64,000 nucleotides of DNA from PALSA-911 sp963743035 (GTDB lineage Bacteria > Pseudomonadota > Alphaproteobacteria > Acetobacterales > Acetobacteraceae): positions 1 through 64,000 of the forward strand of contig CAVUOB010000004.1 in assembly GCA_963743035.1 (NCBI GenBank), given 5' to 3'. A program made the translations under genes and the position numbers. The notes under the pieces were generated by a model that saw only the letters and a list, made by a program, of their open reading frames with translations, was not told the DNA's origin and did no database searches. Below, one piece after another: positions 54,555 through 63,560 of this stretch. The first letter of the stretch is position 1, and each line of letters begins with the position of its first letter.

Positions 54555-55766
54555 TCACATCCCGGTGTTACCCCCAGGTGATGCGATAGACGATGCGATA
54601 TCGGCCGCCGGACGGCCGACAAACTGCTGGTACAGCGCCGGATCGGTGGCACCTTCGGTGCTGAACAGCAGCACCTGGCTATCCGGCCCGAGCCCCAGTG
54701 TTTCGCGCGCCACAGGGTCCGCCGCCGCCAGCAGGAACGCCGCCAGCCCGGCAACGCCCGACTCCCCGGCGACGATGCCGCGATCGGCCAACAGGCGCAT
54801 GCAGTCGATCGCCGCCGCGTCCGGAATGGCCATGAAGGCCGCAGCACCCCGTTCCAGTTCCTGCCAGGCCAGCAGGCTCGGCTCGCCGCAGGCGAGCCCG
54901 GCCATCACCGTATCCAGATTGCCGGGAACCGCGGTCAGCATGCCCTCCTCGGCGCTGGCCAGCAGGCAGGCGGCGTGCTCGGGTTCGGCGACGATCACCG
55001 CCGGGGGCGGCGACAGCCGGGCGCGCATCTGCACGGACACCGCCGCCGCGGCGCCCCCGACGCCGCCCTGGATGAAGACATGCGTCGGCTCCGGCGGCTG
55101 CCAGGCATCCAGCGCCTCGTCGGCCATCAGGCGATAGCCCTGCATCACGTCGCGGGGCACCTCGGTATAGCCGGGCCAGGACGTGTCGGAGATCACGAAC
55201 CAGCCCTGCGCCTCGGCCATGCGGCTGGTCTCGCGCACCGCGTCGTCATAGGTGCCGGGCACGCGGCGGACCTCTGCGCCATAGGCGGCGATGGCGTCCA
55301 CCCGGCTCTGGCTGACGGTCTCATGCACGAAGATCACCGCCCGGCAGCCGAACATCCGCGCCCCCCAGGCGACGGAGCGGCCGTGATTGCCGTCGGTGGC
55401 CGAAGTCACGGTGATCGCCTGGGTCGCCGCCCGCCATTTGCCGGCGAGCAGGTCGGCGGAGCTTGCCGAGGGCGCCACGCCGCGCCGGGCCAGCTCGTCG
55501 CGCAGCAGGTTGCCGACCGCATAGGCCCCGCCCAGCGCCTTGAAGCTGCCCAGCCCGAACCGGGCCGCCTCGTCCTTCAGCCGTACGGCGGCCACACCGG
55601 CCGCGGCGGCGATCTCCGGCAGGTCGTGCAGCGGCGTCGGCGCATAGCCGGGCCAGGACAGGATTTCCGCCTTGGCGCGGCGAAACCCGGCGGCGGGCAG
55701 AACCACGATGCCGGGCGTGCCGGCATTGGGATTGGCGAACAGGCGAAACGGATGGGGCGCGAGCAT
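54555..55766 (-). CDS. dpaL: Diaminopropionate ammonia-lyase-like PLP enzyme
   Basis: 403 residues from ATG 55,766. The fold-type II PLP motif is RLKDEAARFGLGSFKALGGA with the Schiff-base Lys76. TSATDGNHGRSVAWGARMFG is the Asn loop and FIQGGVGGAAAAVSVQMRAR the Gly-rich phosphate loop. The set DEAARFGLGSFKALGGAYA and SDTSWPGYTEVPRDVMQGY is characteristic of diaminopropionate ammonia-lyase, which turns 2,3-diaminopropionate into pyruvate and ammonia. A related threonine/serine dehydratase activity cannot be excluded. Confidence 0.85.
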   Translation of the reverse strand: MLAPHPFRLFANPNAGTPGIVVLPAAGFRRAKAEILSWPGYAPTPLHDLPEIAAAAGVAAVRLKDEAARFGLGSFKALGGAYAVGNLLRDELARRGVAPSASSADLLAGKWRAATQAITVTSATDGNHGRSVAWGARMFGCRAVIFVHETVSQSRVDAIAAYGAEVRRVPGTYDDAVRETSRMAEAQGWFVISDTSWPGYTEVPRDVMQGYRLMADEALDAWQPPEPTHVFIQGGVGGAAAAVSVQMRARLSPPPAVIVAEPEHAACLLASAEEGMLTAVPGNLDTVMAGLACGEPSLLAWQELERGAAAFMAIPDAAAIDCMRLLADRGIVAGESGVAGLAAFLLAAADPVARETLGLGPDSQVLLFSTEGATDPALYQQFVGRPAADIASSIASPGGNTGM

Positions 55767-55873
55767 GGGGCGACCGTGAACCGGCCCGCGCGGCAGCGCA
55801 ACCTCACCACGTTGCACGGTTGCGCAACCTTCTCTAGTGGTCCAGCGGGCAGTCACAACGGGGGAAACGCCAC

Positions 55874-56854
55874 ATGAAAATATCCATCCTCGGCGGCGGC
55901 GGCTTCCTCGGCCGCAGGATCGCGGCGCGGCTGGCGGAAGCGGGCACGCTCGGCGGGCGCGCGATCACCGGCCTGACTCTGTTCGACATGGCCGCCCCGC
56001 CCGCGCCGGCGGCGCCGTTCCCGGTCACCTGCCTCGGCGGCGACGTGGTCGATCTGCCCGCTGCCGCCATTCCCGCTGGCACCGATGTGGTGTTCCACCT
56101 CGCCGCCGTGGTCAGCGCCCAGGCGGAAGCGGATTACGACCTCGGCCGGCGCGTCAATCTGCGCGGCACGGATGCGGTGATCGATGCCTGCCGCGCGCTC
56201 GCCGCGCCGCCCCGCGTGGTGTTCACCAGCAGCGTCGCCAGCTTCTCCGGCGGCCAGGGGGCGATGCTCGACGACGATGCGCGCCAGGTCCCGGCCAACA
56301 GCTACGGCGCGCAGAAGGCCGCGGCCGAGTTGATCCTGGCCGATGCCTCCCGCCGCGGCTTTATCGACGCCGTCACCATTCGCCTGCCCACCGTGGTGGT
56401 GCGTCCGGGCCGGCCGAACCGGGCGGCGAGCGGCTTCTTCTCCGGCATCATCCGCGAACCGCTGCTCGGGCTGGAAACCGAGCTGCCGGTGCCCGACGGT
56501 TTCGCGGTCTGGATCTGCAGCCCGCGCCGCGCCACCGACTGGCTGCTGCATGCCGGCGCGATGGACAGCTCCGGGCTCGGCCTCGACCGCAGCCTGACGC
56601 CGCCCGGCCTGTCCGTCACGGTGGGCGAGATGCTGGCCGCGCTGGATCAGGTGCGTCCCGGCGCCTCCGCCCTGGTGCGCCGGGTCGAGGACCGGGCAAT
56701 CGCCGACATCGTCGCCGGCTGGCCGTCCGGCTTCGCGCCGAAGCGGGCCGCGGCGCTCGAATTCGCGGCGCATGAGAGCCTGGTCGAGCTGGTGCGCGCC
56801 TTCGTCGCCGACGACCTGGAAGCGACAAGGCTGGAGCGCGGCCTGCCCGCCTAG
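55874..56854 (+). CDS. denD: D-erythronate dehydrogenase-like NAD-dependent epimerase/dehydratase
   Basis: 326 residues. KISILGGGGFLGRRIAARLA is the GxxGxxG dinucleotide fold of extended SDRs; HLAAVVSAQAEADYDLGRRV NLRGT (with a space added) and SSVASFSGG lead to the active-site YGAQK (Tyr, Lys). VTIRLPTVVVRPGRPNRAAS matches DenD proteins. Such enzymes oxidise D-erythronate at C2 in four-carbon sugar acid catabolism. The usual partner genes (OtnK, OtnC, OtnI) are not in the window. It diverges from dpaL. Confidence 0.85.
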   Translation: MKISILGGGGFLGRRIAARLAEAGTLGGRAITGLTLFDMAAPPAPAAPFPVTCLGGDVVDLPAAAIPAGTDVVFHLAAVVSAQAEADYDLGRRVNLRGTDAVIDACRALAAPPRVVFTSSVASFSGGQGAMLDDDARQVPANSYGAQKAAAELILADASRRGFIDAVTIRLPTVVVRPGRPNRAASGFFSGIIREPLLGLETELPVPDGFAVWICSPRRATDWLLHAGAMDSSGLGLDRSLTPPGLSVTVGEMLAALDQVRPGASALVRRVEDRAIADIVAGWPSGFAPKRAAALEFAAHESLVELVRAFVADDLEATRLERGLPA

Positions 56855-57075
56855 GCGGACGGCGGCATCAATGCGCGTAAAACATGCGGTACTTTGATGC
56901 CATGCGAAGAAATTAGTCCATCCCGGGCGAAAGCACCGTTGATCGAAGTCCGGTCTGGTTCCAAGAATGCTCCCGGGATCAAGCGGGCCACTGTCGGCGG
57001 CCGGCCCGGATCCGCCGGGGGCGTCCGCTGGGGGCGTGTCCGGGGCTGACCGTCGGCAAGGTCTGGACGTCGCGC

Positions 57076-58965
57076 ATGTCGCCACCCTCTGGCGCAACCG
57101 CAGTTTCGGCTTCGGGTGAAACCGCAACCGAGGGGGTAGCCGCGTCCGCGACACAGCCAACCCCGGCCCCCGCCCCAGCCCCTGCTATGCGTGTCCGCCC
57201 CCGCCGGCCGTTCGGCGACATGGTGCTGCACGCGCCGCATACCCTGCGCGCGCTGGTCCGCTCCGACGAGCTGTGGCTGGTGGTGCTCGCGGCGTTCGTG
57301 GGGTTCGGATCAGGGCTGATGGTCTCGGTGATGACCTATGTCAGCCAGCTCATGCACCAGTTCCTGTTCGATCTGAATTCCGGCCAGCGCCTGTCAGGGA
57401 TGGTGGAGATCGACCCGATCCGGGCGGTGCTGGTGCCCACGCTGGGCGGCCTGGCGGTCGGCCTGTTCGGCCTGGCGGTGGTGCGGCTGTGGTCGCGCCA
57501 GGCGGTCGACCCGATCGAGGCCAACGCGCTGCATGGCGGACGGATGTCGCTGAACGACAGCCTGATCGTGGTGACGCAGACGGTGCTGTCCAACGGGGTC
57601 GGCGCCTCGGTCGGGCTGGAGGCCGGCTATACCCAGATCGGCTCGGCGCTCGCCTCCCGCTTCGGGCGCATGTTCCGGGTCCGGCGCAACGATCTGCGCC
57701 TGCTGGTCGGCTGCGGCGCCGCCGGCGCCATCGCCGGCGCGTTCAACGCGCCGCTGACCGGGGCGTTCTATGCGTTCGAGCTGGTGATCGGCACCTACAC
57801 GCTGGCCACCCTCGCCCCGGTCGCGGTTGCCGCGATCATCGGTTCGGAGGTGGTGCGGGCGCTGCACATGCCCGGCGACTATGGCGGGCTGGAGCTGCAG
57901 GTGCCGACCCGGATCGAGGCGGTGGACTACATCGCCATCCTGACGCTCGGCGTGCTCTGCGCCCTGGTCGGCATTGCCATCATGCGCGGCGTGACGCTGA
58001 CCGAGCAGCTGTTCCGCCGTTCCCGCGTGCCGGTATGGCTGCGCCCGGCGATCGGCGGCCTGGCGGTCGGCTGCATGGCGCTGATCACGCCGCAGATGAT
58101 GTCCTCGGGCCATGCCGCGCTGGCCGTCGGCATCGATGCGCCATACTCGCTGAGGCATATCGCGCTGCTGTTCCTGCTGAAGGCGCTGGCCTCCGCCATC
58201 TCCATCGGCTCCGGCTTCCGCGGCGGGCTGTTCTTTGCCTCGCTGTTGCTGGGAGCGATGCTGGGCAAGCTGTTCACCGGCGTGCTGGCCGTGGTGACCA
58301 CGGCGCATGCCATCCCGCCGGTGGTAGGCGGGCTGATCGCCATGAGCAGCATGGCGGTGGCCATCGTCGGCGGACCGCTGACGATGGGCTTCCTGGCGCT
58401 GGAGACCACCGGCAGCCTGCCGCTGACGGTGGCGGTGCTGGCGGCCTGCATCGTCTCCACGCTGACCGTGCGGCGTGCCTTCGGCTACTCCTTCGCCACC
58501 TGGCGCTTCCATCTGCGCGGCGAGGCGATCCGCAGCGCGGTCGATATCGGCTGGATGCGCAGCCTGACGGTGGGGCGGATGATGCGCCGCGAAGTGCGCA
58601 CCGTGCGCGCCGACACGACGCTGGCCGCGTTCCGGCGGGATTTCCCGCTCGGTTCGGAACAGCGCATGATCGTGGTGGACGAGGCGGACCACTATGCCGG
58701 GATCGTGCTGGTGGCCGAGGCGCATGTGGAAAGCGAAGGCGCCCAGCGTGTGGGCGACATCCTGCACTACACCGATACGGTGCTGCTGGCGCAGATGAGC
58801 GTGAAGAAGGCGATCGAGCTGTTCGAGATGGCCGAGAGCGACGCGCTCGCGGTTGTCGACGACATGGAGAGCCTGCGCGTGATCGGCCTGCTGACCGAGC
58901 ACTACGCGCTCCGCCGCTACAGCGACGAGCTGGACCGCCGCCGGCGCGACCTGTCGGGCGAATAG
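57076..58965 (+). CDS. CLC-type chloride channel/antiporter with C-terminal CBS pair
   Basis: 629 residues. After an Ala/Pro-rich cytoplasmic leader (about 45 residues) come about eleven membrane helices. SNGVGASVGLEAGYTQIGSA (about 172-191) corresponds to the gating GxEGP loop: the Glu is kept but Pro is replaced. AISIGSGFRGGLFFASLLLG then AMLGKL (about 375-400) is the GSGxxGGxFxPS block. The first filter motif GSGIP is not recognisable. The last about 120 residues are a CBS pair. It probably conducts chloride or another anion across the inner membrane. The start may be later, near the Met at 57,187. Bases 56,855-57,075 before it hold no gene. Confidence 0.87.
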   Translation: MSPPSGATAVSASGETATEGVAASATQPTPAPAPAPAMRVRPRRPFGDMVLHAPHTLRALVRSDELWLVVLAAFVGFGSGLMVSVMTYVSQLMHQFLFDLNSGQRLSGMVEIDPIRAVLVPTLGGLAVGLFGLAVVRLWSRQAVDPIEANALHGGRMSLNDSLIVVTQTVLSNGVGASVGLEAGYTQIGSALASRFGRMFRVRRNDLRLLVGCGAAGAIAGAFNAPLTGAFYAFELVIGTYTLATLAPVAVAAIIGSEVVRALHMPGDYGGLELQVPTRIEAVDYIAILTLGVLCALVGIAIMRGVTLTEQLFRRSRVPVWLRPAIGGLAVGCMALITPQMMSSGHAALAVGIDAPYSLRHIALLFLLKALASAISIGSGFRGGLFFASLLLGAMLGKLFTGVLAVVTTAHAIPPVVGGLIAMSSMAVAIVGGPLTMGFLALETTGSLPLTVAVLAACIVSTLTVRRAFGYSFATWRFHLRGEAIRSAVDIGWMRSLTVGRMMRREVRTVRADTTLAAFRRDFPLGSEQRMIVVDEADHYAGIVLVAEAHVESEGAQRVGDILHYTDTVLLAQMSVKKAIELFEMAESDALAVVDDMESLRVIGLLTEHYALRRYSDELDRRRRDLSGE

Positions 58966-58990
58966 GCGGACGGATAGCGGGCGAAGGCCG

Positions 58991-59932
58991 TCACTCCCCG
59001 GGCATCGGGCTGGGGTCGGCGAGGAAGAAGCGCCGCGACGCGAAGGACAGCCACAGCCGCCGGCCCCGCAGGTAGTTGGCCCCGAGCAGGGCCCCTGCCC
59101 GGCTTTCCGGCAGTTGCAGCACTGCCAGCATCGGGTTGTTGATCAGGATGTCGCCGATCTGCAGCGAGCGGAACCGGTGCGCGCGCGTCGTCACCGTATA
59201 TGCCGACGCGCCGTTGGACCGCCCGGTGGGATCGCTCGCCAGTTGCTGCTCGGTGATGCCGGTGCGCAGCGCCAGGCGCTCGCTGACCGAACTCACCTGT
59301 GCCCCGGTGTCGAGGATCGCCATGTCGTTCACGCCGTCCAGCGTGATCGGCACCAGGATTCGGCCGCGCAGCGGACCGGTCGAGCTGACGGTCATGTACG
59401 GGCCCTTCCAGGGCGGCAGCACATCGGCGCAGGGCCGGGCGCGGTACAGGGTTGCCTGGCCACGCACCGGATCGATCTCGACATCGAAGGCCGCCAGGAT
59501 GTCCACCCCCATCAGGCCATCCAGCACCACGCCGTCGATCACGTCCTGGGAGAAGCGGCCGACGGTCAGGTCCAGGTCCCGCACCTTGGCGTTGCCGAAC
59601 AGCAGGGTGTCGGTCTTCACTTCCCAGTTGGTCGTCGTGCCGCCGACGCCTTCCAGCCGGGTCAGCTTGCGCGGATCGCGCTCGAGGCCGAGGCGCTCGG
59701 CCGCGGCCTCGGTCACCATGGAGCGGTCGGCGCCGGTATCCAGCAGCAGCCGCGCCGGTTGGCCATTGATGTGCACCGGGACGAACATCAAATTCGCCCG
59801 GATCTCGATCGGGAAGCTGGCCTGGCGGTCCAGCGGACAGGATTGCGCGAAGGACGGCAGCGCCAGCGGGTCTCCGGCGCAGCCCGCCAGGCCCGCCAGC
59901 AGAACCGAGAGCAGGCCCAGGGAGGGTTTCAG
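58991..59932 (-). CDS. Retropepsin-like aspartic protease lipoprotein with two DTGA motifs
   Basis: About 313 residues. Two aspartic motifs, RLLLDTGADRSMVT and MAILDTGAQVSSVS, about 135 residues apart, show two retropepsin-like lobes in one chain. The N-terminus, KPSLGLLSVLLAGLAGCAGD, is a lipoprotein signal with lipobox LAGC. No ATG, GTG or TTG lies close upstream in frame; the best start is CTG at 59,932, directly before KPSLG. This may be a rare start or a sequence error. The mature protein would sit at the periplasmic membrane face. The gene is 47 bases downstream of mscL on the same strand. Confidence 0.75.
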   Translation of the reverse strand: MKPSLGLLSVLLAGLAGCAGDPLALPSFAQSCPLDRQASFPIEIRANLMFVPVHINGQPARLLLDTGADRSMVTEAAAERLGLERDPRKLTRLEGVGGTTTNWEVKTDTLLFGNAKVRDLDLTVGRFSQDVIDGVVLDGLMGVDILAAFDVEIDPVRGQATLYRARPCADVLPPWKGPYMTVSSTGPLRGRILVPITLDGVNDMAILDTGAQVSSVSERLALRTGITEQQLASDPTGRSNGASAYTVTTRAHRFRSLQIGDILINNPMLAVLQLPESRAGALLGANYLRGRRLWLSFASRRFFLADPSPMPGE

Positions 59933-59979
59933 CCGGCCCCGCCGGACCGGCCGGATGCGCGCGAATTGTCTCAGCTTGC

Positions 59980-60429
59980 TCAGGCCCTGCTCTTCAGCAG
60001 ATCGCGGATCTCGCGCAGGTATTCCTCGCTGGGCGGCGGCGCCTTCGCGGCCGGCGGCGGGGAGGTGCGGATCATCCTGTTCAAGGCCCGCACGGTCCAG
60101 AAGATGACGAACGCCACGATCAGGAACTGGATGACGGCGTTGATGAAGAGACCGACGTTCAGCGTCGCCGCGCCGGCCGCCTTCGCCGCGTCCAGCGAGG
60201 GATAGGACTTGCCGTTCAACGCCACGAAGACGTTGGAGAAGTCGATCCCGCCGATCAGGATGCCGATGATCGGGTTGAAGATGTCGCGCACCAGGCTGTT
60301 GACGATACCGGTGAAGGCCGCGCCGATGATGACGCCGACCGCGAGGTCGACGACGCTGCCGCGCATGATGAAGGCTTTGAATTCGTCCAGCCAGCCCGGC
60401 ATCTTGGGCATCGGAATCGGCGCTTGCAT
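59980..60429 (-). CDS. mscL: Large-conductance mechanosensitive channel MscL
   Basis: 149 residues. EFKAFIMRGSVVDLAVGVII followed by GAAFTGIVNSLVRDIFNPII is the classic MscL first helix and loop. The second helix is FINAVIQFLIVAFVIFWTVR. The C-terminal bundle is EEYLREIRDLLKSR. It forms a pentamer in the inner membrane that opens at high tension. Length is normal. Confidence 0.95.
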   Translation of the reverse strand: MQAPIPMPKMPGWLDEFKAFIMRGSVVDLAVGVIIGAAFTGIVNSLVRDIFNPIIGILIGGIDFSNVFVALNGKSYPSLDAAKAAGAATLNVGLFINAVIQFLIVAFVIFWTVRALNRMIRTSPPPAAKAPPPSEEYLREIRDLLKSRA

Positions 60430-60459
60430 CCAACTCTCCTTTTCTTGATATGCAGTTGG

Positions 60460-61401
60460 TTATAGCTGCGACACGGCCTCGCGTGCCACTTCGTCCGTCG
60501 TTGCCCGCCAGATATGGTTTTTGCCGAGTATCCGGACCAGCGCATCGCCAAGGTAACGGATCCGGTGCGCCTGGCCGATCACATGCGGGTGCAGCGTCAG
60601 GTTGAACACCCCGCCGCCCTCGCCGTGCAGGAAATCGAACGCATCCGCCAGATTGTCGGACCATACGGAGGGCGGAACCCGGCGCAGCCACATGCATTCC
60701 ATGTCGTTCCATTCCGGCTGCGGCGGCAGCGCCAGCAGATGGCGCCGGTTCTCTCCGGTGCCATAGGGGCCGAGCAGGTACGGGCGGTCGTCATTGGCCC
60801 AGTCCATGGTGTAGGCGAACCCGGCCTCGGTCAGCAGCGCGGTGGTGCGGTCGGAACCGTTGAAATCCTGCCCAGCCCAGCCCTGCGGATCGGTGCCGGT
60901 GGCCGCATGCACCGCGGCCCGGCTGGCGGCGATGAAGGCGCGCTCCTCGGCCTCGTCCATGCGGCTGGTGATGCGCCGCGTGGCGTGGGTGCCATGCGCC
61001 AGGAAGCAGGCGCCGCGGCGGGCGCATTCGTCCACCAGTTCCGGATAATGCGTCGCCGCCCCCGCCCCCAGCGCCACGCTGGGGGTGATGGCGAAGCGGT
61101 CCAGCATCTCCAGCACACGGAAGATGCCGACGCGCGCGCCGTATTGCCGCTGGCTCCAGGTCAGCCAGTCCGGCTGGAAGCTGCCGAGCGTTGAGACCAT
61201 GCGCGGATCGCGGTTCGCGCCCTCCGGCGGGTTGAGCTCCCAGTGCTCGAGCATGAGCGTGACGGTGAAGGCGATGCGCGCGCCGTCCGGCCAGGCGAAA
61301 CGCGGCGCCTCGCGCAGCGTGCGAAACGGGTAATGCGCATGGTCCATGCCGGGCAGGCGGATTTCGCCCTGGGGCGGAACCTTCATCGGTGCGTCAGCCA
61401 T
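60460..61401 (-). CDS. Polysaccharide deacetylase family protein (PuuE/allantoinase-like)
   Basis: 313 residues from ATG 61,401. NodB-homology features are RIAFTVTLMLEHWELNPPEG, YGARVGIFRVLEMLDRFAIT then PSVALGA, and HGTHATRRITSRMDEAEER. The last part has FNLTLHPHVIGQAHRIRYLG. The group with W[ED]xNPPEG and LHPHxxGxxHR matches PuuE-like carbohydrate esterase-4 proteins, some of which are cofactor-free allantoinases. It starts eight bases inside the end of the upstream paralogue. Confidence 0.82.
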   Translation of the reverse strand: MADAPMKVPPQGEIRLPGMDHAHYPFRTLREAPRFAWPDGARIAFTVTLMLEHWELNPPEGANRDPRMVSTLGSFQPDWLTWSQRQYGARVGIFRVLEMLDRFAITPSVALGAGAATHYPELVDECARRGACFLAHGTHATRRITSRMDEAEERAFIAASRAAVHAATGTDPQGWAGQDFNGSDRTTALLTEAGFAYTMDWANDDRPYLLGPYGTGENRRHLLALPPQPEWNDMECMWLRRVPPSVWSDNLADAFDFLHGEGGGVFNLTLHPHVIGQAHRIRYLGDALVRILGKNHIWRATTDEVAREAVSQL

Positions 61402-62305
61402 TGGCGGCCTCCCGCGCGGCGAGATGCGCCAGCGTCGCCGACAGATGGGTCTCGTTGTACCAGGCGGCGATCTTCTCGGCGGTGGTGACCCAGACACCGG
61501 TGTGCGACAGGATGTATTCCATCGCCCGCTCGAACGCCCGGATGCGATGCGGCTGGCCGACCCAGAACGGGTGCAGCGCGATGCACATCACCCGGCCCTG
61601 TTCGGCACCCTCGGCATAGACGGTGTCGAAATGGTCGCGGATCTGCACCGCGAAATCCTCCGCCTCCTCGCCCCGGCGATGCAGGATCACGTCGTTCAGG
61701 TCGATCGAGTACGGTACCGACAGCAGGCTGCCGCTTTTCACTTTCAACGGAAACGGCTGGTCGTCGTGATAGAGGTCGGCGGTGTAGGTGTAGCCGGCCT
61801 CGGCGGCGAGGTCGAAGGTGTTGGCGGTGTTCATGATCGCCGGGCTGAACCAGCCGCTCTGCTCGCGCCCGGTCAGCCGGCGATGGATCTCGCGCGATTC
61901 CAGCATCTGCGCCAGCTCTTCCTCGGGCGAGAGGTTGAGGTGGTAACGGGTGTTGTAGATGCCGTGCGACATCAATTCCCAGTTCCGCTTCTCCATCGCC
62001 TCCAGGATCGCCGGGTAGTGCTGGATCACGGCCATCGACAGGCTGACGGTGCAGGGAATGCCGAGCGCGTCGATGGTGTCGAACAGCCGCCACAGCCCGA
62101 CGCGGTTGCCGTAATCGCGCTGGGAGTAGCCGAGCACGTCCGGCCAGGGGGAACGCGGCCAGGGTTCGCGGGTGCGCAAGAAGCGCGGGTGGTACTCGTA
62201 GTGCTCGATGTTCGGCGCCACCCAGAGCGCGACCCGGGCGCCGTTCGGCCATCGCAGGGGCGGCCGGTGGAGGATGGGCGAATAGCCGAGCAGGTCGGGT
62301 TCCAC
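61394..62305 (-). CDS. Polysaccharide deacetylase family protein (PuuE/allantoinase-like)
   Basis: 303 residues from GTG 62,305, chosen because AAGGAG lies nine bases before it; an in-frame ATG at 62,338 lacks such a site. It has VALWVAPNIEHYEYHPRFLR, YGNRVGLWRLFDTIDALGIP, MSHGIYNTRYHLNLSPEEEL and ALHPFWVGQPHRIRAFERAM, the CE4/NodB layout with metal-type His residues. It forms an operon with its paralogue and may work on a cyclic ureide or amide; hydantoinase genes in the region fit such a role, but this is inference. Confidence 0.82.
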   Translation of the reverse strand: MEPDLLGYSPILHRPPLRWPNGARVALWVAPNIEHYEYHPRFLRTREPWPRSPWPDVLGYSQRDYGNRVGLWRLFDTIDALGIPCTVSLSMAVIQHYPAILEAMEKRNWELMSHGIYNTRYHLNLSPEEELAQMLESREIHRRLTGREQSGWFSPAIMNTANTFDLAAEAGYTYTADLYHDDQPFPLKVKSGSLLSVPYSIDLNDVILHRRGEEAEDFAVQIRDHFDTVYAEGAEQGRVMCIALHPFWVGQPHRIRAFERAMEYILSHTGVWVTTAEKIAAWYNETHLSATLAHLAAREAANG

Positions 62306-62606
62306 GGCGGCAATCTCCTTGCGGCATTTGGGCGGCATTTGGGCGGCAATCGAGTGTTCAGGGTTATAGCGGATTGCGCCCGGCGCCAACTCTGCCGGAC
62401 GCGGGATCGGGCCGGACCGACGGCCAGGATTCGCCGGAAACCTCGCGCGGCGCCGCTCGCGAGGTGGTGAAGTTTTTATCGCGGTCCGGTTCGGGTCCAG
62501 CCCCGGCACCCTGGTAGACTTGCCGAATGACGGCCGAGTCGGATGCACCGGCCCGGCAGCCCAAGCCCACCAGCCGAATCCGCGTTGATATGGAGAAACC
62601 TAGCCG
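62306..62606. other. Intergenic region between deacetylase operon and glycine-zipper gene
   Basis: About 300 bases between divergent genes. A short direct repeat (TTTGGGCGGCA twice, about 62,327-62,348) lies at the left edge. No gene is seen. Confidence 0.4.
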
Positions 62607-62882
62607 ATGCGAAAACTCATGAAAGGGAAAGGCCGCGCCGCCGTTACCCTGCTCGCAGGGGGCCTGCTCGCCGGCTGCGGCACCGATTCAACGGATCGCG
62701 TGCAAGGCGGGGCCGCCGCCGGCGCCGCCACCGGCGCGGGGATCGGCCTGATCGGGGGCCCGGTGGGCGTGGTGGTCGGCGGCGTGATCGGCGGCGGCGC
62801 CGGCGCTATCACCGGCGCGACCGTGCCCGCGCGCGACATGAACATGGGCACCCCGCCCTGGAGCGACAAAAAGACGGACTGA
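62607..62882 (+). CDS. Glycine-zipper lipoprotein
   Basis: 91 residues. MRKLMKGKGRAAVTLLAGGL ends in the lipobox LLAGC. The mature part is a glycine zipper (GAAAGAATGAGIGLIGGPVG then VVVGGVIGGGAGAITGA), which inserts into or packs against membranes. The short polar end is DMNMGTPPWSDKKTD. Probably an outer-membrane lipoprotein of unknown function. Confidence 0.8.
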   Translation: MRKLMKGKGRAAVTLLAGGLLAGCGTDSTDRVQGGAAAGAATGAGIGLIGGPVGVVVGGVIGGGAGAITGATVPARDMNMGTPPWSDKKTD

Positions 62883-62907
62883 AGAAGCGCCGGGAGTGTC
62901 TGCCGCC

Positions 62908-63336
62908 TCAGGCGGCGACATAGGCCTTCAGGCTGTCCACCTCCAGCGCCTGCTGCATGATCCGCGCCTTCACCACGTCGCCGATGCTGATGATGCCGAT
63001 CATCTTGTCGTCCTGAACGATCGGCAGATGCCGGAAGCGGCCCTCGGTCATCATTTCCATGGCCTCGGCGACCGTTGTGCGCGGCGTACCCGTGCGCGGG
63101 TATTGCGTCATGAATTGCGCGGCCGGCATCTCCAGCGCCGCCGCCCCATGCATGCCGAGCGCGCCGACCACATCGCGCTCGCTGATGATCCCGAGCAACT
63201 GGCCCGCTTGGTTCAACACCGGCACGGCGCCGATCCGGCGCTCCGCCAGCATGCGAACGAGTTCCGCGACACTGGCGCCATCTCGGATCGAAACGACCTC
63301 GCTGCCTTTATGCTTGAGGATCGCTGCAACAGTCAT
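62908..63336 (-). CDS. CBS-pair domain protein
   Basis: 142 residues made of two CBS motifs: GSEVVSIRDGASVAELVRML then IGAVPVLNQAGQLLGIISER, and GTPRTTVAEAMEMMTEGRFR then HLPIVQDDKMIGIISIGDVV. Such proteins bind adenosyl nucleotides and sense energy state or modulate a partner. The gene stands alone and is followed by the ABC exporter gene on the same strand. Confidence 0.9.
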   Translation of the reverse strand: MTVAAILKHKGSEVVSIRDGASVAELVRMLAERRIGAVPVLNQAGQLLGIISERDVVGALGMHGAAALEMPAAQFMTQYPRTGTPRTTVAEAMEMMTEGRFRHLPIVQDDKMIGIISIGDVVKARIMQQALEVDSLKAYVAA

Positions 63337-63560
63337 GGCTTACCTCCCTGCTCATCCAGCCGGGCGAGGAGCCGCCAACCACCCATTCAAGACCGCGAAT
63401 ACCCTGTCCAGACAGGGGTCATGCCGGACCCGACCGCCCATTCCGCTGCGCCCCGGCACAGCTTCCGGTGAGCGATCAACCTGCGCCTTTGCGGGCCGCG
63501 GATGCAACTGACAGGTGTGCGGTGCAACAAGTCGTGATGGCGCCTCGTGTTGGCCGACAG

